Source: Apostichopus californicus
Taxonomy: Eukaryota > Echinodermata > Holothuroidea > Aspidochirotida > Stichopodidae
DNA: 64,000 bases
Assembly: GCA_020650975.1 (NCBI GenBank)
Contig: JAIPMN010003781.1
Span: 1-64,000, forward strand
Reading direction: 5' to 3'
Shown: piece by piece, positions 25,880-38,090 of the stretch
How positions within the stretch are numbered: position 1 is the first letter of the stretch
Layout: each line of letters starts with the position of its first letter
Notes under the pieces: model-generated
Told to the model about the DNA's origin: nothing
Database searches by the model: none
What the model saw: only the letters and a program-made list of their open reading frames with translations
Made by a program: the position numbers and the translations under genes

Positions 25880-26376
25880 CATATTACATCGATGCACCCT
25901 ATGACAGAGAGAACTGACCGTACTGTTATTCCATCTCTTTCTTGAGAATTCAAAGTTCAGTTCATTCGCAAAATCCTTTGATGCTTTCTGGGTGATAAAC
26001 ATCTCTGGAAATGTTTAAAAACAGACAATATCGTTGCAATATCTGTGAATGAATTAAGGCTGAAGTTTTTGGCCTCTCTGTTTTTTTTACTCTCATCCTC
26101 TTTGAGGATATTAATTGGTGTATAAGATACACTGGGTGCACAAATGTCTTTTTTTTTCATATTATTATCATTATATTACCACTACGTAAGTAAGATGCAA
26201 TATATTGGAAGACTAAAAACACTACAGGGTTGAAACAAATGTGTTTTTGCATTTCTTAACCTTAGATTTTCTGAAAAATGAATGCGAGATAAAATGTGGA
26301 TAAAATCAGGTTTACAAAAGCAAAAAGAATCTGAGTAATGGTGATAGCGTGTTTGTGCGAGTGTTTTCCTCTAAGG
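25880..26376 (+). other. WDR24 3' UTR and downstream flank
   Basis: Sequence after the WDR24 stop. I see no canonical AATAAA here, so the transcript end is not placed. A 67-codon minus-strand frame near 25957-26160 has no support. Confidence 0.45.
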
Positions 26377-26699
26377 CAGGGGTGGGCAACCTTTTTGAAT
26401 GAATGGGCCAGATATCAGGAGTGAAAACTTGACTGGGCCGCACCTAACCAACGACCTGCTGTTGATTTCAAACCTTTGATTCCGAGGACTTTCAAGCAAT
26501 AGGTGTGTGTACTTAATCTGTATGCACAAAAACATAATGTCAATACAGTACAGTTGATTATTAATGGTGATAATAGGCCTACCTGACAGCATCATTAGTG
26601 CCGATAAATTCTACGCAGCTAGCTCGTTTTTTGTGATGATGTCAAATAGATTGATTTTTTTTCTTTTTCTTGAGACATCTCACGTACATCTCACCCCAG
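26377..26699. mobile_element. hAT-type MITE
   Basis: The left end CAGGGGTGGGCAACC is typical of hAT (Charlie-like) termini. The right end CTCACCCCAG is an imperfect inverse. Flanking octamers CTCTAAGG (26369-26376) and CTCTAAAG (26700-26707) agree at 7 of 8 positions, matching the 8-bp target duplication of the superfamily. The roughly 323-bp interior has no transposase. Confidence 0.78.
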
Positions 26700-27252
26700 C
26701 TCTAAAGCAACCTAGGATTCAATAGAGTGAATCTATACATTTCAAGTATTAAGCAAGCAAGATACAAACATGCAATCAGATAGCAGTCATGTCGAACTGT
26801 AAACCATTTATTAAATCATTGCCTTTTCTAACAAATAACAAGTGATTGAAGATTGGTAAATTAGTTTGTCCAATCTGCATTTCTTTCTTTTTAAGCTGTG
26901 AAGAAACTTCCCGATACATAAAATGATACATCAAATAATTGATAATCATGTTAACAGCTGAAATGAACGGAGCATTGTCAAAATAAGTAAAACCACGCTT
27001 AACAGAATAGCCTTATACTGGTCATGTGACACACACCTTAGGATAACTGCTCTTCTGTCAAATTATGAACCTAGTTATTAAAATAAAAAGAACCTATTAA
27101 TAAAATCAATTAGTCATTGACATTTATCTACGTTACGCATATGCAAATATACTGGGAATGAAAGTCGCATGAAGTAATGGCCTTGTGCTAATGAAGAATA
27201 TAGAACCTGCAAGATTGCATGGGTGGGAAATTACCCCCTCCCCCCCCCCCCC

Positions 27253-27262
27253 NNNNNNNNNN
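27253..27262. other. Assembly gap (10 N)
   Basis: Ten N follow a poly-C run. The sequence on both sides is a near copy: TAGAACCTGCAAGATT then CATGGGTGGGA occurs at about 27201 and again at 27263. True gap length is unknown. Confidence 0.99.
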
Positions 27263-29024
27263 TAGAACCTGCAAGATTACATGGGTGGGAGCATGCCCCT
27301 CCCCCACCCCCTGTGCCCTGGCTTGGCTACTGTCCTGTTCCAAGCACTTGTAAATATATTTAGGAGAGTGCGCTTTGTAAGCATTGTCTATTTTTAAAAA
27401 AAAATGAATCCATATGCAACTGTTTTCATTTCTCTTGGAGAGGAATTGATATGAAATATAGAAAGCTTATTTATCATACTATTATTGTTTTTGTCAAATT
27501 TTTATGTCATTGTTCATATGTGAATTTGTATGGTAAGTAGGCTTCACTTATTAAGCAACAAATTTATCGAAAAAATATGGACGAAAAATATAATTTCCGT
27601 TGAAGTTAAAATACACAGTTAAATTGAGTTAATCTTACAAACTCTAATAGACATATACTAATAACTGACATACACCTTTGTTGTGGGCTCTCTCCTTTCC
27701 ATCCCCTCTTTCCCCAAGTTAGCTTTGTTGTTTCCTTTCATCCCTTGATCAACCCTCCTCGTTATTCCCCCTCCCCCTCCCCCACTCCGTTCTTCGATCT
27801 ATATCATGCAGTTACGAAGTGCCAATTTCGCAGGGAGTGGTGGTGCGGTCATAGGCATTGCAAACGACAATGTACGTTATTCAGGACCGATGGATAGTAT
27901 ATAATGTGTATACACCCACTTCTGCTTTTCGCAACCGAAATTCAAGCGGTACCAAAATACTCATCAAAACAGTTTCCACACAGTTAATCTATTTTTGAAG
28001 AACATAAATAGAATTACACAAACGAGAAAACCAAGTTAACACTGTGGGAAAAAAGGCTATCATTGAGACACAAATAAATGCGCTTTCGTCGTCAAAGTGG
28101 TAACTTTACGTGTAACTGTCAGTCAGTCAGTGTCATAGAAATTTCTATGGTCAGTGTACAGTGTGCTTCCGTGATGATAAGACTAGAGATATAACATTAT
28201 TAGACCTAACGTTAGGCCCAATAGGCCTAAAACAGACGTGTATTACTTAACATGTACTACTACTAGTACTTGCACTGGAAGTTTGAATGTATGGGCGTTT
28301 CACAGGCGCTCCTAATTACGTAGGCCAAGGCTACACAAAATAGGTCATAGGTTGGCAGCTTTAATACTTTTTTGGGCCAGGGCAAATCATTGAATATACA
28401 AGACCATTTAATTTAAAGTCTCAAAGAGTCAAAACAAAACCTCTTCCATATGAATTACGACAATAAAGCTGCAATACTATTATTAGGCCTAGTATTATGG
28501 TACTAGGTGCCTAACTTTGATGCCTAGCGTAGGCTGAAGAGTTTTCATAGGCCTAGAGGTACATACAAACTTAAGTCTATCCTACTGAGTACTGTGCAGA
28601 GGATTAGGGCTGAAGCCATTATTGTCATTGCTGATTTAATTTGGTGTCAGGTGAAATATGGCTATGAAAGACAACCAGCTCACAGTACCTAAATCATCTT
28701 TGAATGTTTGGTTGTCAATGTTACTAATTTACTGAGTATTACTGGAAATAAGATAACAGTTGATCAAACTCAGACACCCTCACAGATTTTTGAATTGATG
28801 TAAGGTTTATGAGTTTGTGATTACTTGATATAATTTCTTCAACACCCAGACAAACAATCAAAAGTTGTTCAAAAAGCTATTTTAATTAATTGATGATCGA
28901 TCTGTTCTCCATCTCATTAATTCACTTCACTAATATTGCAAACTATTCAGTGTGTACTTCCAGCTTGTCTCTCAATTCACAAATGAATTCTATTTTAATG
29001 TTTGCAGATTAAGAGAAGAGTAGA
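27263..29024 (+). other. AAAS 5' flank and probable 5'-UTR acceptor
   Basis: No coding exon recognised. TTTGCAG ending at 29007 looks like a 3' splice site 17 bases before the AAAS start codon, implying a non-coding first exon upstream. Short GGCC/TAGGCCTA-type words are frequent around 28200-28560. Confidence 0.45.
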
Positions 29025-32000
29025 ATGTGTTCTCTTCAAGAAAGTCTCCCACCGCCAGCACTGGGAATTGTCACCGTCGCTGAGCAAAATGGGGATTTGA
29101 TAGCCAGACCCGAAGACGAAGCAACAACTCTGATAGGAAATAGTTTACAGGTAATCATAAATTTTTACAGTTTATTTTTTGTACATTGTAACATTTGTCC
29201 TGTTGATTATGAAAGTGTCTTTGGTGGGTTACATTGAGTTATCATTGTCAAAATGAAATTCAAAGGCAATTTTACTGCTTATAATGGAACGGATGCTATG
29301 GTCCTTACAACATCCGTAGAAGTCCTGCAGTGCGTTATTTTCCTAACAATCATTCGATTAATCGATTGAATATTTCTCCTACGATCTTTAGGGAATCAAC
29401 TTGCCGATCATTGAAGCATCTACAGATACCTTGGCCTCCCTTGCCATTGAGGAGAGCGCTCAGTCTGCATTTTTACCGAATAAAGGAGACATACCTCTGT
29501 GGAAGAGAGCTTGGTACTCGTGCAATGAAAATGGAGTGAGTGGAATGTTAGAAGAAATGGCAGAAGAGAGGTCAGATGGTAAGTTTAAGGGGTTCACTAG
29601 ATTGGGGTGTAATTGTTTCACAGGTCACTGCTCCCCAGAGCACTGGTTTAATAACATCCAAAAATCATGCTGCCATGAACTACAACATGTTAAGGCATAT
29701 TTATATTGATCTTAACATGTTAAAGGGCATGCTCCCATCAAAACAAATTTAACATGTTGAATGCATTATGTCAGATGTTTGTAATAAACCACCAATCTCC
29801 AACAGTTTTATTTTCATCTAATTTTTTATATTCGTAATTTGTCATGTTTTTTTTTCTTCTCCACCCCCTCCTTCAGTTCCTTGGCTGGTTTCCAGTATGG
29901 CATACGGCTGCCTTACAGCAGTTCGAGCTGCTTCCACACTCCAGGGTTCTATATATCCTCACATGACAGTAGGTTTCACCTTATATTTTGTTTCCCTACT
30001 TACATCAATACAAGGTGCCCTTCCCTATTAAAGGCATTGAAGACTGGCCCCAAACTGCGTGCCGCCCTCTGAGAAAAGTTAACTTTCCGTCGCTTGCAAG
30101 TGAAGTTTTCTTCTTGTCGCTACAAAATGCAGACAGTAATGAAACGTGATACCTTGTTATCTTTTATCTGGACATGAGATGTCCATCGCTGCTATGTACA
30201 CTGTGTTGTGGGTATTGACCGTAGCTGTATGTATTGACTGTACACTAGTGTCTAATTACCGATGGTAGCAAGCTGTGTGTGTGTATTTTCTGGGATCGAT
30301 GGTGGTGTCTAATACTTCTGTTACACCTCATTCGAAACTAGGTGAGATTACCGGCATCACAAGTTTCTTTGTGCACGAGTCTTCATTCCCTTTAACCACA
30401 ACATATTTACTATGATTCATATATATGCAAGACAAAACAACATTGATGCGTTATCTGCTATGGAAGGTTTATCTGTAACTGTTTATCAATTATTAATTAA
30501 GTAACAGACTTTACTATTACAGCCATTGAGTTTGGCATTTGTTGATAATCTGCATATGTATATGTTCTTGTCGACAGTTGTCAAGGCACGAGCTGATATC
30601 TGAATTCAGTGTTGTGAGAGACTGGGATGAATCGGAGATTCGTGCCTTTGCCTGGCATCCACATACTAACAAGTGTGCAGTTAGCTGGCAGAATAACTCC
30701 ATCAAGGTATTCACGGCCGACAGGTAAGCATAGATCATAGCAGGGCAAAGTTTTTAAGGATTTTTTCTGGTTGTCTGATCAGCAAAGTTGGTTGTCCGAA
30801 AACGTGTAGTAAAATACACTTTTTTTTATTTTCTGGTGGTCCCTTGGACAAAGTAACAAAAAATGTCAGCAATATAACAAAGAATGATTAATATGTTCAC
30901 TGTAGGAGAGATTTTGTAGGTTTGGTGAATACAATACATACTCTTAGAACGAGTACAAGTAGAATTGCTCTTGGTATGTTTACGATTACAAGTATAAGCA
31001 AAATTTCCGTCATCTAGAACTATTCATTTAGATACTATATTTCCAACGTGCCATAATTAAGTATGAATGAGCCTGTGTGTTCAAATACTCAGTGCTGAAG
31101 TGTGAATACTGGCAACTATGCTAGAATAGTTAAGTATGAACTCATACAAGTCTGATACAGGCAGCATAGATGTAGGCTTATATGATTCATCATTGTTAAC
31201 AATGCTCTCTATCTCATTTCCAACGTATGATGATATCATCACGGTCCCCTAGATGCATTCGGTGCTTTCTTAGTGTATCATGTCCAGTCATGCAGACAAA
31301 TCTAACTTTTGTTTTCTTTCACCGACTAGCGACATTGTGCCCACCCTAAAGCATCGATACCAACATGGTGTCTCTTGTTTGGCCTGGAAACCATTCTCTG
31401 CTGGAATCTTAGCTGTTGGTTGTCAGTCCTGTGTCCTGGTCTGGCATCTAGACCCAGCATCACAGTCAACAAGGTACACATGAATCAATGGCAGGTGACT
31501 TTAGTCAGAAAGAAAAAGGAAACTTGTGGAAATAAACCCATATATGACTAAACCAGATCCAAGAGATTTTCTCGCTACAGTACTCTCTGATCAAAAGTAG
31601 ATTGTGGCCTCTCTGATTGGGATTTCTCATTCTGATCATAACTTGATTTGGTTTAGTGATGTGACCTTGCAGTAATAACATATATTTATGTAATTGCATA
31701 GATTTGTCAGCTCTATGCAATGTGCTTAGATGTGTTAGCTCTATGCAGTGTTCATGGATGTGGTAGCTCATTGCGAGGTGAGTACTTGTGTTAGGTCTAT
31801 GCATTATTCATAGATGTTTAGCCCTATTCAGTGTGTATAGATGTGTTAGCTCTGGACAATATGCATAGATGTGTTAGCTCTATGCAGTGTGCATAGATGT
31901 GTTAGCTCTGGGCAATATGCATAGATGTGTTTGGTCTATGCAGTGTGTATAAATGTTTTGGCTCTGGGCAATATGCATAGATGTGTTAGTTCTCTGCAGT

Positions 32001-35000
32001 GTGCATAGATGTGTTAGCTCTATTGAGTGTGCATAGATGTTTAGCTCTATGCAGTGTATATACATGTGTTAGCTCTCTGTAGTGTTCATAGATATTTTAA
32101 CTCTGCAGTGTACATAGATGTGTTAGCTCTATGCAGTGTGCATAATTGTGTTAGCTCTATGCAATGTGCATAGATGTGTTAGCTCTATGCAGTGTCCATA
32201 GATGTGTGAGCTCTATGATGTGTACATAGATATGTTAACTCTATTAAGTGTACATAGATGTGTTAGCTCTATGTATAGATGTGCTAGCTCTATCCTATGC
32301 TGATGTACACATGGTACTAGCCTTCTAGGGATAAGTCACATGTCACATGTTTTGCCCTTTTAACATCATACTGTTCATATTTATCATCCATCAGGCCGTC
32401 CGCAGGATCTGCTCAAGTGCTAAGTCACCACACTAACTGTCCAATCACAACACTGGCATGGGATCCAAGAGGTCGTCTGCTGACCTCAGCGTCGCCATGG
32501 GATACAGTGATGATGGTGTGGAACGTCCCTCGTGAGACAAGTTACGCTGTGGGTAGAGGCGGGGGTGGTGGAGTGTCCTTGTTACGTTGGTCACCGGATA
32601 AATCCAGGCTGCTAGCGGCTACTCCTTCTGCTGTTTTCAGGTATATTTACAGATGTACTGGTTTTGTTTAAAACGTGAAAAATGTTGAAATTAATACTTT
32701 TGAAATACAAATACAGCACTTTGCTGACTGAAAATCCCATATTAAGATAAAGTTACTCTAGACCCATAAAAGCCTTTTATCATTCCTGTGAATAGATCAC
32801 AGAGGGCGGCGGTCGTTGATGTTCTCATTGTTATTATTTTCTTCAGAGTTTGGGAGACCCATTCCTGGACTTGTGAGAAGTGGACTCAACTCTCCGGCAG
32901 ACTCCAAGCGGCCTGTTGGAGTCCCGACAGCCAGATTTTACTGTTCTGTTCGGCGAAGGAACCGGCTATTTATTCTCTGAATTTCAACGAGACCAAAGTC
33001 GGGGGCGCCACCACAGGTGGAGCCCAGGCCGCTGTGAAGTGTGCAGATCTGAGCGAAGTCGTTTACGAGGATGGTGATCTGGAAGGAGTCAGGTACATTT
33101 TAAATTTTGATTCTCTAGTTCTTCTAGATTCAATAAAGGAATGTGTATTTTTTATCCATGCAAATGAGGCCAGGGAATAATTTGTTGTTCAAATATTTGT
33201 GTAGCAGTTTTGAAAGCTTCAATGAACTTTCTTTAAAAGCTCTCATAAAAAAAAAAATACTGTCGCTGTGTACAAACACTGGGATATATGTTTGCATTGG
33301 TATAGCTATTTGGTCACCCTGCATAACATTTTGCAATGCGATACTGGAGTTATTCCCTGGACTCCTCCAACAGTACAATAGGTATTTAATGCTCATTATT
33401 TTGTATGAAAGGTGATGTTTCATTTGCAATGCAACACAAATTTCTTTATCTTTTTAAATTGGAGGAGCATGGCCTGCAAGGTTTAATTTTAGGAAAGGTT
33501 TACACTGCAGAAACAAGCAGTAGCTGCAAATTCTTAGGTTTTTTGTTTTTTGTTTTTGTTTTTGTTTTTGTTTTTTATTTTGGTGGGGTAGATGTGGGGA
33601 GGGATAAAGGTCATTTGTAAAACATTTGTTCTGTATTGATCATCAAATATTCTATGTTCCTTGTAATTTTTCTACCCCAACCTACAGGATCGGAGGCTTG
33701 ATCCAGGACATGGCTTGGGACCCGACGGGCGAACGTCTCGCCGTTTTATTCCAGAAAACTTTGGAAGAGGACCACGCCGATGATGTCATTGCTCTGTTCA
33801 ACACCAGACTGCAGCCAGTCTTGGAACTTATACCTTGGTAAGGATCACTTTACATTTTGGATATCTCAGATTGTCATGATGTTGCCATGGCCATTGAGCC
33901 GATAATGTCTTTTTTTTTCTTCATAATATTCAAGTCATTTATCCTCTGAGGGGATAGTAATATTCTTACAAATAATTTTGCATATTGAAGAAATTCAAAA
34001 TGCAGAGAAAATTGACAGAGTACACAAGTATTGCAAATGTATCTCATTTCAAGGATAAGTAAACAACTATATTGTATTAGGAAAGTAAGGCATTCAAATC
34101 ACATATACCACAATGACAACACAGACCTCCTACTATGATGAATGTCCTGGAGTATAGAAGGTTACAACTGGCACAAAATTGTTTACATTCAAAGAACCAT
34201 TTTTAGAGATAGGAAAAAGATACTGGGATGGAATTTTCAACTAATAATGTAGGATACTTTTCTTATCAATGTAGATATCGCATTGTCTGCCATTAGGGAT
34301 ATTACTTTAAGATATTAATTTAAAGTTTTAATAGCGGCATCTCAATTTTAGTTCAGAGAGAAAGAAAATAAATTTGACGCTAAACCCAAGCTTGTTTAAT
34401 TGTTAGCTGCAGAAAATTTTGTGTGTATTGTAACACTTTGTTATCTACAAGTTAAAATCATTTGTAAATCTTGCAAAATTTTTGTTTGGTCTCCACAAGT
34501 TCAAAAAGGGTCTCTCCTTTATATGTGTAGTATATATTAAGTGTACTAACCACAGATACTACACAGTCAATTCATCACAGACTTTTGTTTGTTATCTCCA
34601 TTTCAGCGGATTTATTCGTTGTGAACCAGACGAAGAACCTCAGCTTATTTCGTTTCTGCCAAAGTTTGACAAAGGAGCTCTCTTAACAATTGTAAGACAA
34701 TTTTTCATTAATTTTTTTAATTTCTTGCGTACTTTTGTTTACAAATATGTATAATGTAAACATTGGTTGTAAGAGGGTTCATTGTCGTTTTGCAGGGACA
34801 AACCACTAACATTAAAAAAAAAAAATTAAATTATAGAGGCATAACTTTAAATTTCATTTTACCTGACAATATTTCAGATCATATTAATCATTCTTTATAT
34901 AACAAAAATATTCAGATCAGTCCTCTTAAAGTTTCATACCACTTTTAGTTTGTGAAAATGACTCTTTAAATTGAAGTACATGTGGCTCGATGATGTCATA

Positions 35001-36672
35001 TTTAGACTTGATCAAGTCATTGCCTTGTGTTGGAAGGAACATCAAATCTGTGATGTCTCCCAAACGGAATAAGACTTTTCTTAGCTGTGTCGGGAAGTTG
35101 TTTATGAAATTTATCTTTATCACATAGATCCATTGCATTAGAGGTGGGGGAGGGGGGTGGGGGGGTGGGGGGAGTGGTTAGTGTCTCCTTTAAAACTCAA
35201 TCCCGATTGGATGGTAGTGGTCAAATTAGCTTTCTTCAATATTATTAAACCAGCCTTTGAGATAATTTCTGGCAAATGTGACAAATCAATGGATTACTAC
35301 CCAACCTCAACCTGGTGTTGATTAACTAAGACCACCTCGTAAAGTGCTTTCAACTTAAATTCAATTTGATTTGAAAACAACATTTGCTCTCCCAAAAAGG
35401 GAAATAATGCCAGACATTTTGCCCTATCCAGGTTTAATATGTCTCTCGTATATGTCATCAAATTTATGGCATAATTAAAGGCTAGACAATGTTAAGGTTA
35501 GACAATAACTATTAATAAATATTTGCTGCTTTACCTGCAAAAATTATTATTATGTGAGTGCCTTGGAGAGAAATGATGTATATGATGCATGCTAGATGTA
35601 ATCTTGTAATTAAAATAATGAAATATTAATAAAACTGTTATACAACACTCCAATACCCACATCTTTTAGAAACGAGAATGTAATTTTTTACCAAGAAGCG
35701 AGGGAGTTTACTTTAAGTAAATAATGTTTAATATATCACCGAGGTATGACATTCACCTGCAATTTTAATAGAATACTACATCTGTTAACATAAGGAAAAA
35801 TAGTAGTAAACTGCGGATGTTATTGGTAGTTTTTGTTTACCAAAGGGAATAAATAATCAGGAGAAACAGCTGATTCAATAAAGGAGGGTAAATATTTACT
35901 GACAAATATGCAATTTGTAGCGGGTCAACTGCACTAGGCAAAACTTGGCATGTTGTGTGTGTTGTGTTAGACAGTACAAAAAACTCTGTTAACTTCAGTA
36001 CCATTGGAGCAAATGGAAGCTGTTATTAATATATTTGACTGCCAAGTTTATGTCACTTTTTTAGGGAACCAAAGGTAACTCCATGTAAGATTTGTATTGA
36101 ACATGGAGTAAGTGGTTAAAATAATTTTAGTAAATAATTTTTCATATTTAAAAAAAATTGTTGTCTTTTATTTTAAATGAAAGCTCGCTTAGTGAAGCTT
36201 ACTTAACCGCATTTTAAAAATTTACCTCTAACAAAATCTAAGAGGTGCTTTGAACAAGAAAACATAAATAGAGAAAAAACAAGAACAAACAAGTGATAGA
36301 AACTAAAGAGAATCTTGATAAAGAAAAGATAAAACAAATGAAGATACAATTTGAAAGTATGTAGTTGGGCTATTATTTATATATACATACATACATACAT
36401 TCATATATACATACATATATATATATATATCTTTTTTTTTAATTAGTCAGCTGTTTCTAACAGATCAGGTCTTTAATCACTTGACTTTTGTGATTAATAA
36501 TATTCTTCTTCTTTTCCTTTCTTTCCAGTGTTTCAAGAGTGGGAAGGTAAAATTTTTGCCTCTGATATTCACCTCGGCCTGGAGCCTCTCAGAGAACAGA
36601 CGTCCTCCATTCCAAGCCCTGAACGGATCCTCCCATCATCGTAATCTGGAACTCTTCAGTGTGAACGACTGA
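29025..36672 (+). CDS. AAAS: Aladin, WD-repeat nucleoporin
   Basis: Predicted coding exons: 29025-29150, 29392-29578, 29877-29968, 30578-30723, 31330-31473, 32395-32640, 32847-33092, 33688-33837, 34607-34691, 36529-36672. They join in phase to 521 aa; human aladin is 546. The N-terminus [14 protein letters not shown] parallels the human MCSLGLFPPPPPRG. WD-type blades follow: [84 protein letters not shown] and [17 protein letters not shown]. The C-terminal exon fits the family ([14 protein letters not shown] against human GRIAHIPLYFVNAQ) but is shorter and ends soon after. In the family, aladin is anchored to the cytoplasmic face of the nuclear pore by NDC1; human loss causes triple-A syndrome. 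Intron 9 (about 1.8 kb) is the longest. Confidence 0.94.
30028..30395. mobile_element. MITE-like repeat, TTAA family A, copy 2 (AAAS intron 3)
   Basis: 368 bp bounded by TTAA on both sides. The left end TTAAAGGCATTGAAGACT matches the inverse of the right end AGTCTTCATTCCCTTTAA with two mismatches. It is the paralogue of 8817-9180, with small indels. TTAA targets suit Kolobok or piggyBac. Confidence 0.82.
31690..32300 (+). repeat. 28-bp minisatellite, AAAS intron 5
   Basis: About twenty imperfect copies of a 28-bp unit combining GCATAGATGTGTTAGCTC and TATGCAGTGT. It ends about 95 bases before exon 6. Frames on the minus strand across it are repeat translations. Confidence 0.93.
35143..35177 (+). 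repeat. G-run tract in AAAS intron 9
   Basis: Multiple runs of four to seven G separated by single T or A, on the coding strand, so a quadruplex could form in the pre-mRNA. Function unknown. Confidence 0.7.
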
Positions 36673-36824
36673 AATGTTTCCGTCTAGAGTCGGCCGAGAT
36701 GAAGGCTGTGTTAGCCGCAGGTCTGAGGGACTTGAGATATGCAAATGAGGCAGTCAAACCATCATGATGAGTAACATGCATTATGTATGATGTCATTTGT
36801 CAAACGGGATAACTTTACTTGTAT

Positions 36825-38090
36825 TCAAGTCTAAGTACAACAATACCCAGGTGTTGGGTCGCGACCCTTTTCATGTATTGCAGCGCCACCTGAAAACTTG
36901 TGAGAGAAGAAAAACATTGCTGATAGTTGTGGAAGTGGAAAGCTCTTTAACATAAAGGACTTCAAAAGTTGCCAAATATAACACCTTTTTGCAACTAAGC
37001 ACCCTTACTCGTATACAAATTTCTGATACGTTATTAATGGCTTTAATATATCAATGGGTCATCAGGTTTAATGGCAAATATGCTAGGAATACCAAATCTG
37101 GTCACCAATAATCATGTCTAGATTTCATTTACTGCTAGTCTTACAGCAATGGTACTCACAATTACAGTTTTATTTGTCTAATTTGATTTTCCTGAACATC
37201 TCACAAAAATTTTGGAGGTTTAGAACCTCTAGATAAAGTACTTGCAGGAAATTTCTATTAATATTTAAGCTTGCTAGAATGGAGAGGTATGACTTCTGAC
37301 ATTTAAAATGTGTGATTGACAACAGAAAGCAAATATCTTGGATCATGAACAGAAGAAATAAAAGCCATGCATTTGTTTAATTTGTTTGAGTATGAACAGT
37401 AACCACATATCAACAAGATTGTGATGCTACTATGGAATCCAAAATCATGAATGTCAAGTTGCTAAATTAATGTCCAAGAAAGCATAATTTTGGACAGGTT
37501 TGGTTTCCTTGGGACTTTTGTTAGTAATAATTACTATCTTGACATTCTTTGGTTTCTCAAGTGTATGAAGACAATGTTATGACCTCTTGGGAGATATCCT
37601 TTATGCATTTTGCTTTAGATAAATATACACCTGGCTTTATATAAATAGTTGATAAATGCAAATTTCATATGATCCATAAACTGCATTTGGAGATGACAGT
37701 TAACTTTTGCTGTTCAGAGTATTTTCCAAAAGATTGATATTCATTTTCACAGCAATGTGGATAAACTTTTGATTTGTACTCAAGGCCAAGTACAACATTG
37801 GTGAAATGTATGAATGGTCATCAGTTTCAGCAACAAAATATGCTAGAAATATAGTGGCTGGTCACCGATAATGGTGTATCTATGGACTTCTTTTAACTGC
37901 CAAGTCTCATAGCAACTGTACTTCACAATAACAATTTCGAACAGGTAGGAAATGCTACATGGCAATAGTTCTACTTCCTTGGAGCTTCTGTGAATAATAT
38001 TCCCTATTTTTTGTGTACTTTGGTTCTCTCAAGTGTATGAGGATAATGGTGCAAACTCCGGCGAGAATTCATAAAATTCCTTGAAATTCA
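36825..38090 (+). repeat. Old direct duplication downstream of AAAS
   Basis: Ordered blocks recur in the same orientation: AAGTACAACA at about 36834 and 37789; GGTCATCAG at about 37056 and 37816; a region with CTGGTCACC then ATAAT (37099 and 37859); and TCTCAAGTGTATGA (37555 and 38029). The blocks keep their order with indels between, suggesting an ancient duplication or two copies of one old repeat. Confidence 0.55.
37357..37362 (+). promoter_or_regulatory. Candidate AAAS poly(A) signal (AATAAA)
   Basis: The first clear AATAAA after the AAAS stop at 36672, giving a 3' UTR of roughly 0.7 kb if used. No transcript support. Confidence 0.4.

Noticed and set aside
29839-30072. 77-codon plus-strand frame in AAAS
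   Set aside because: Overlaps AAAS exon 3 in another frame and runs into the family A MITE.
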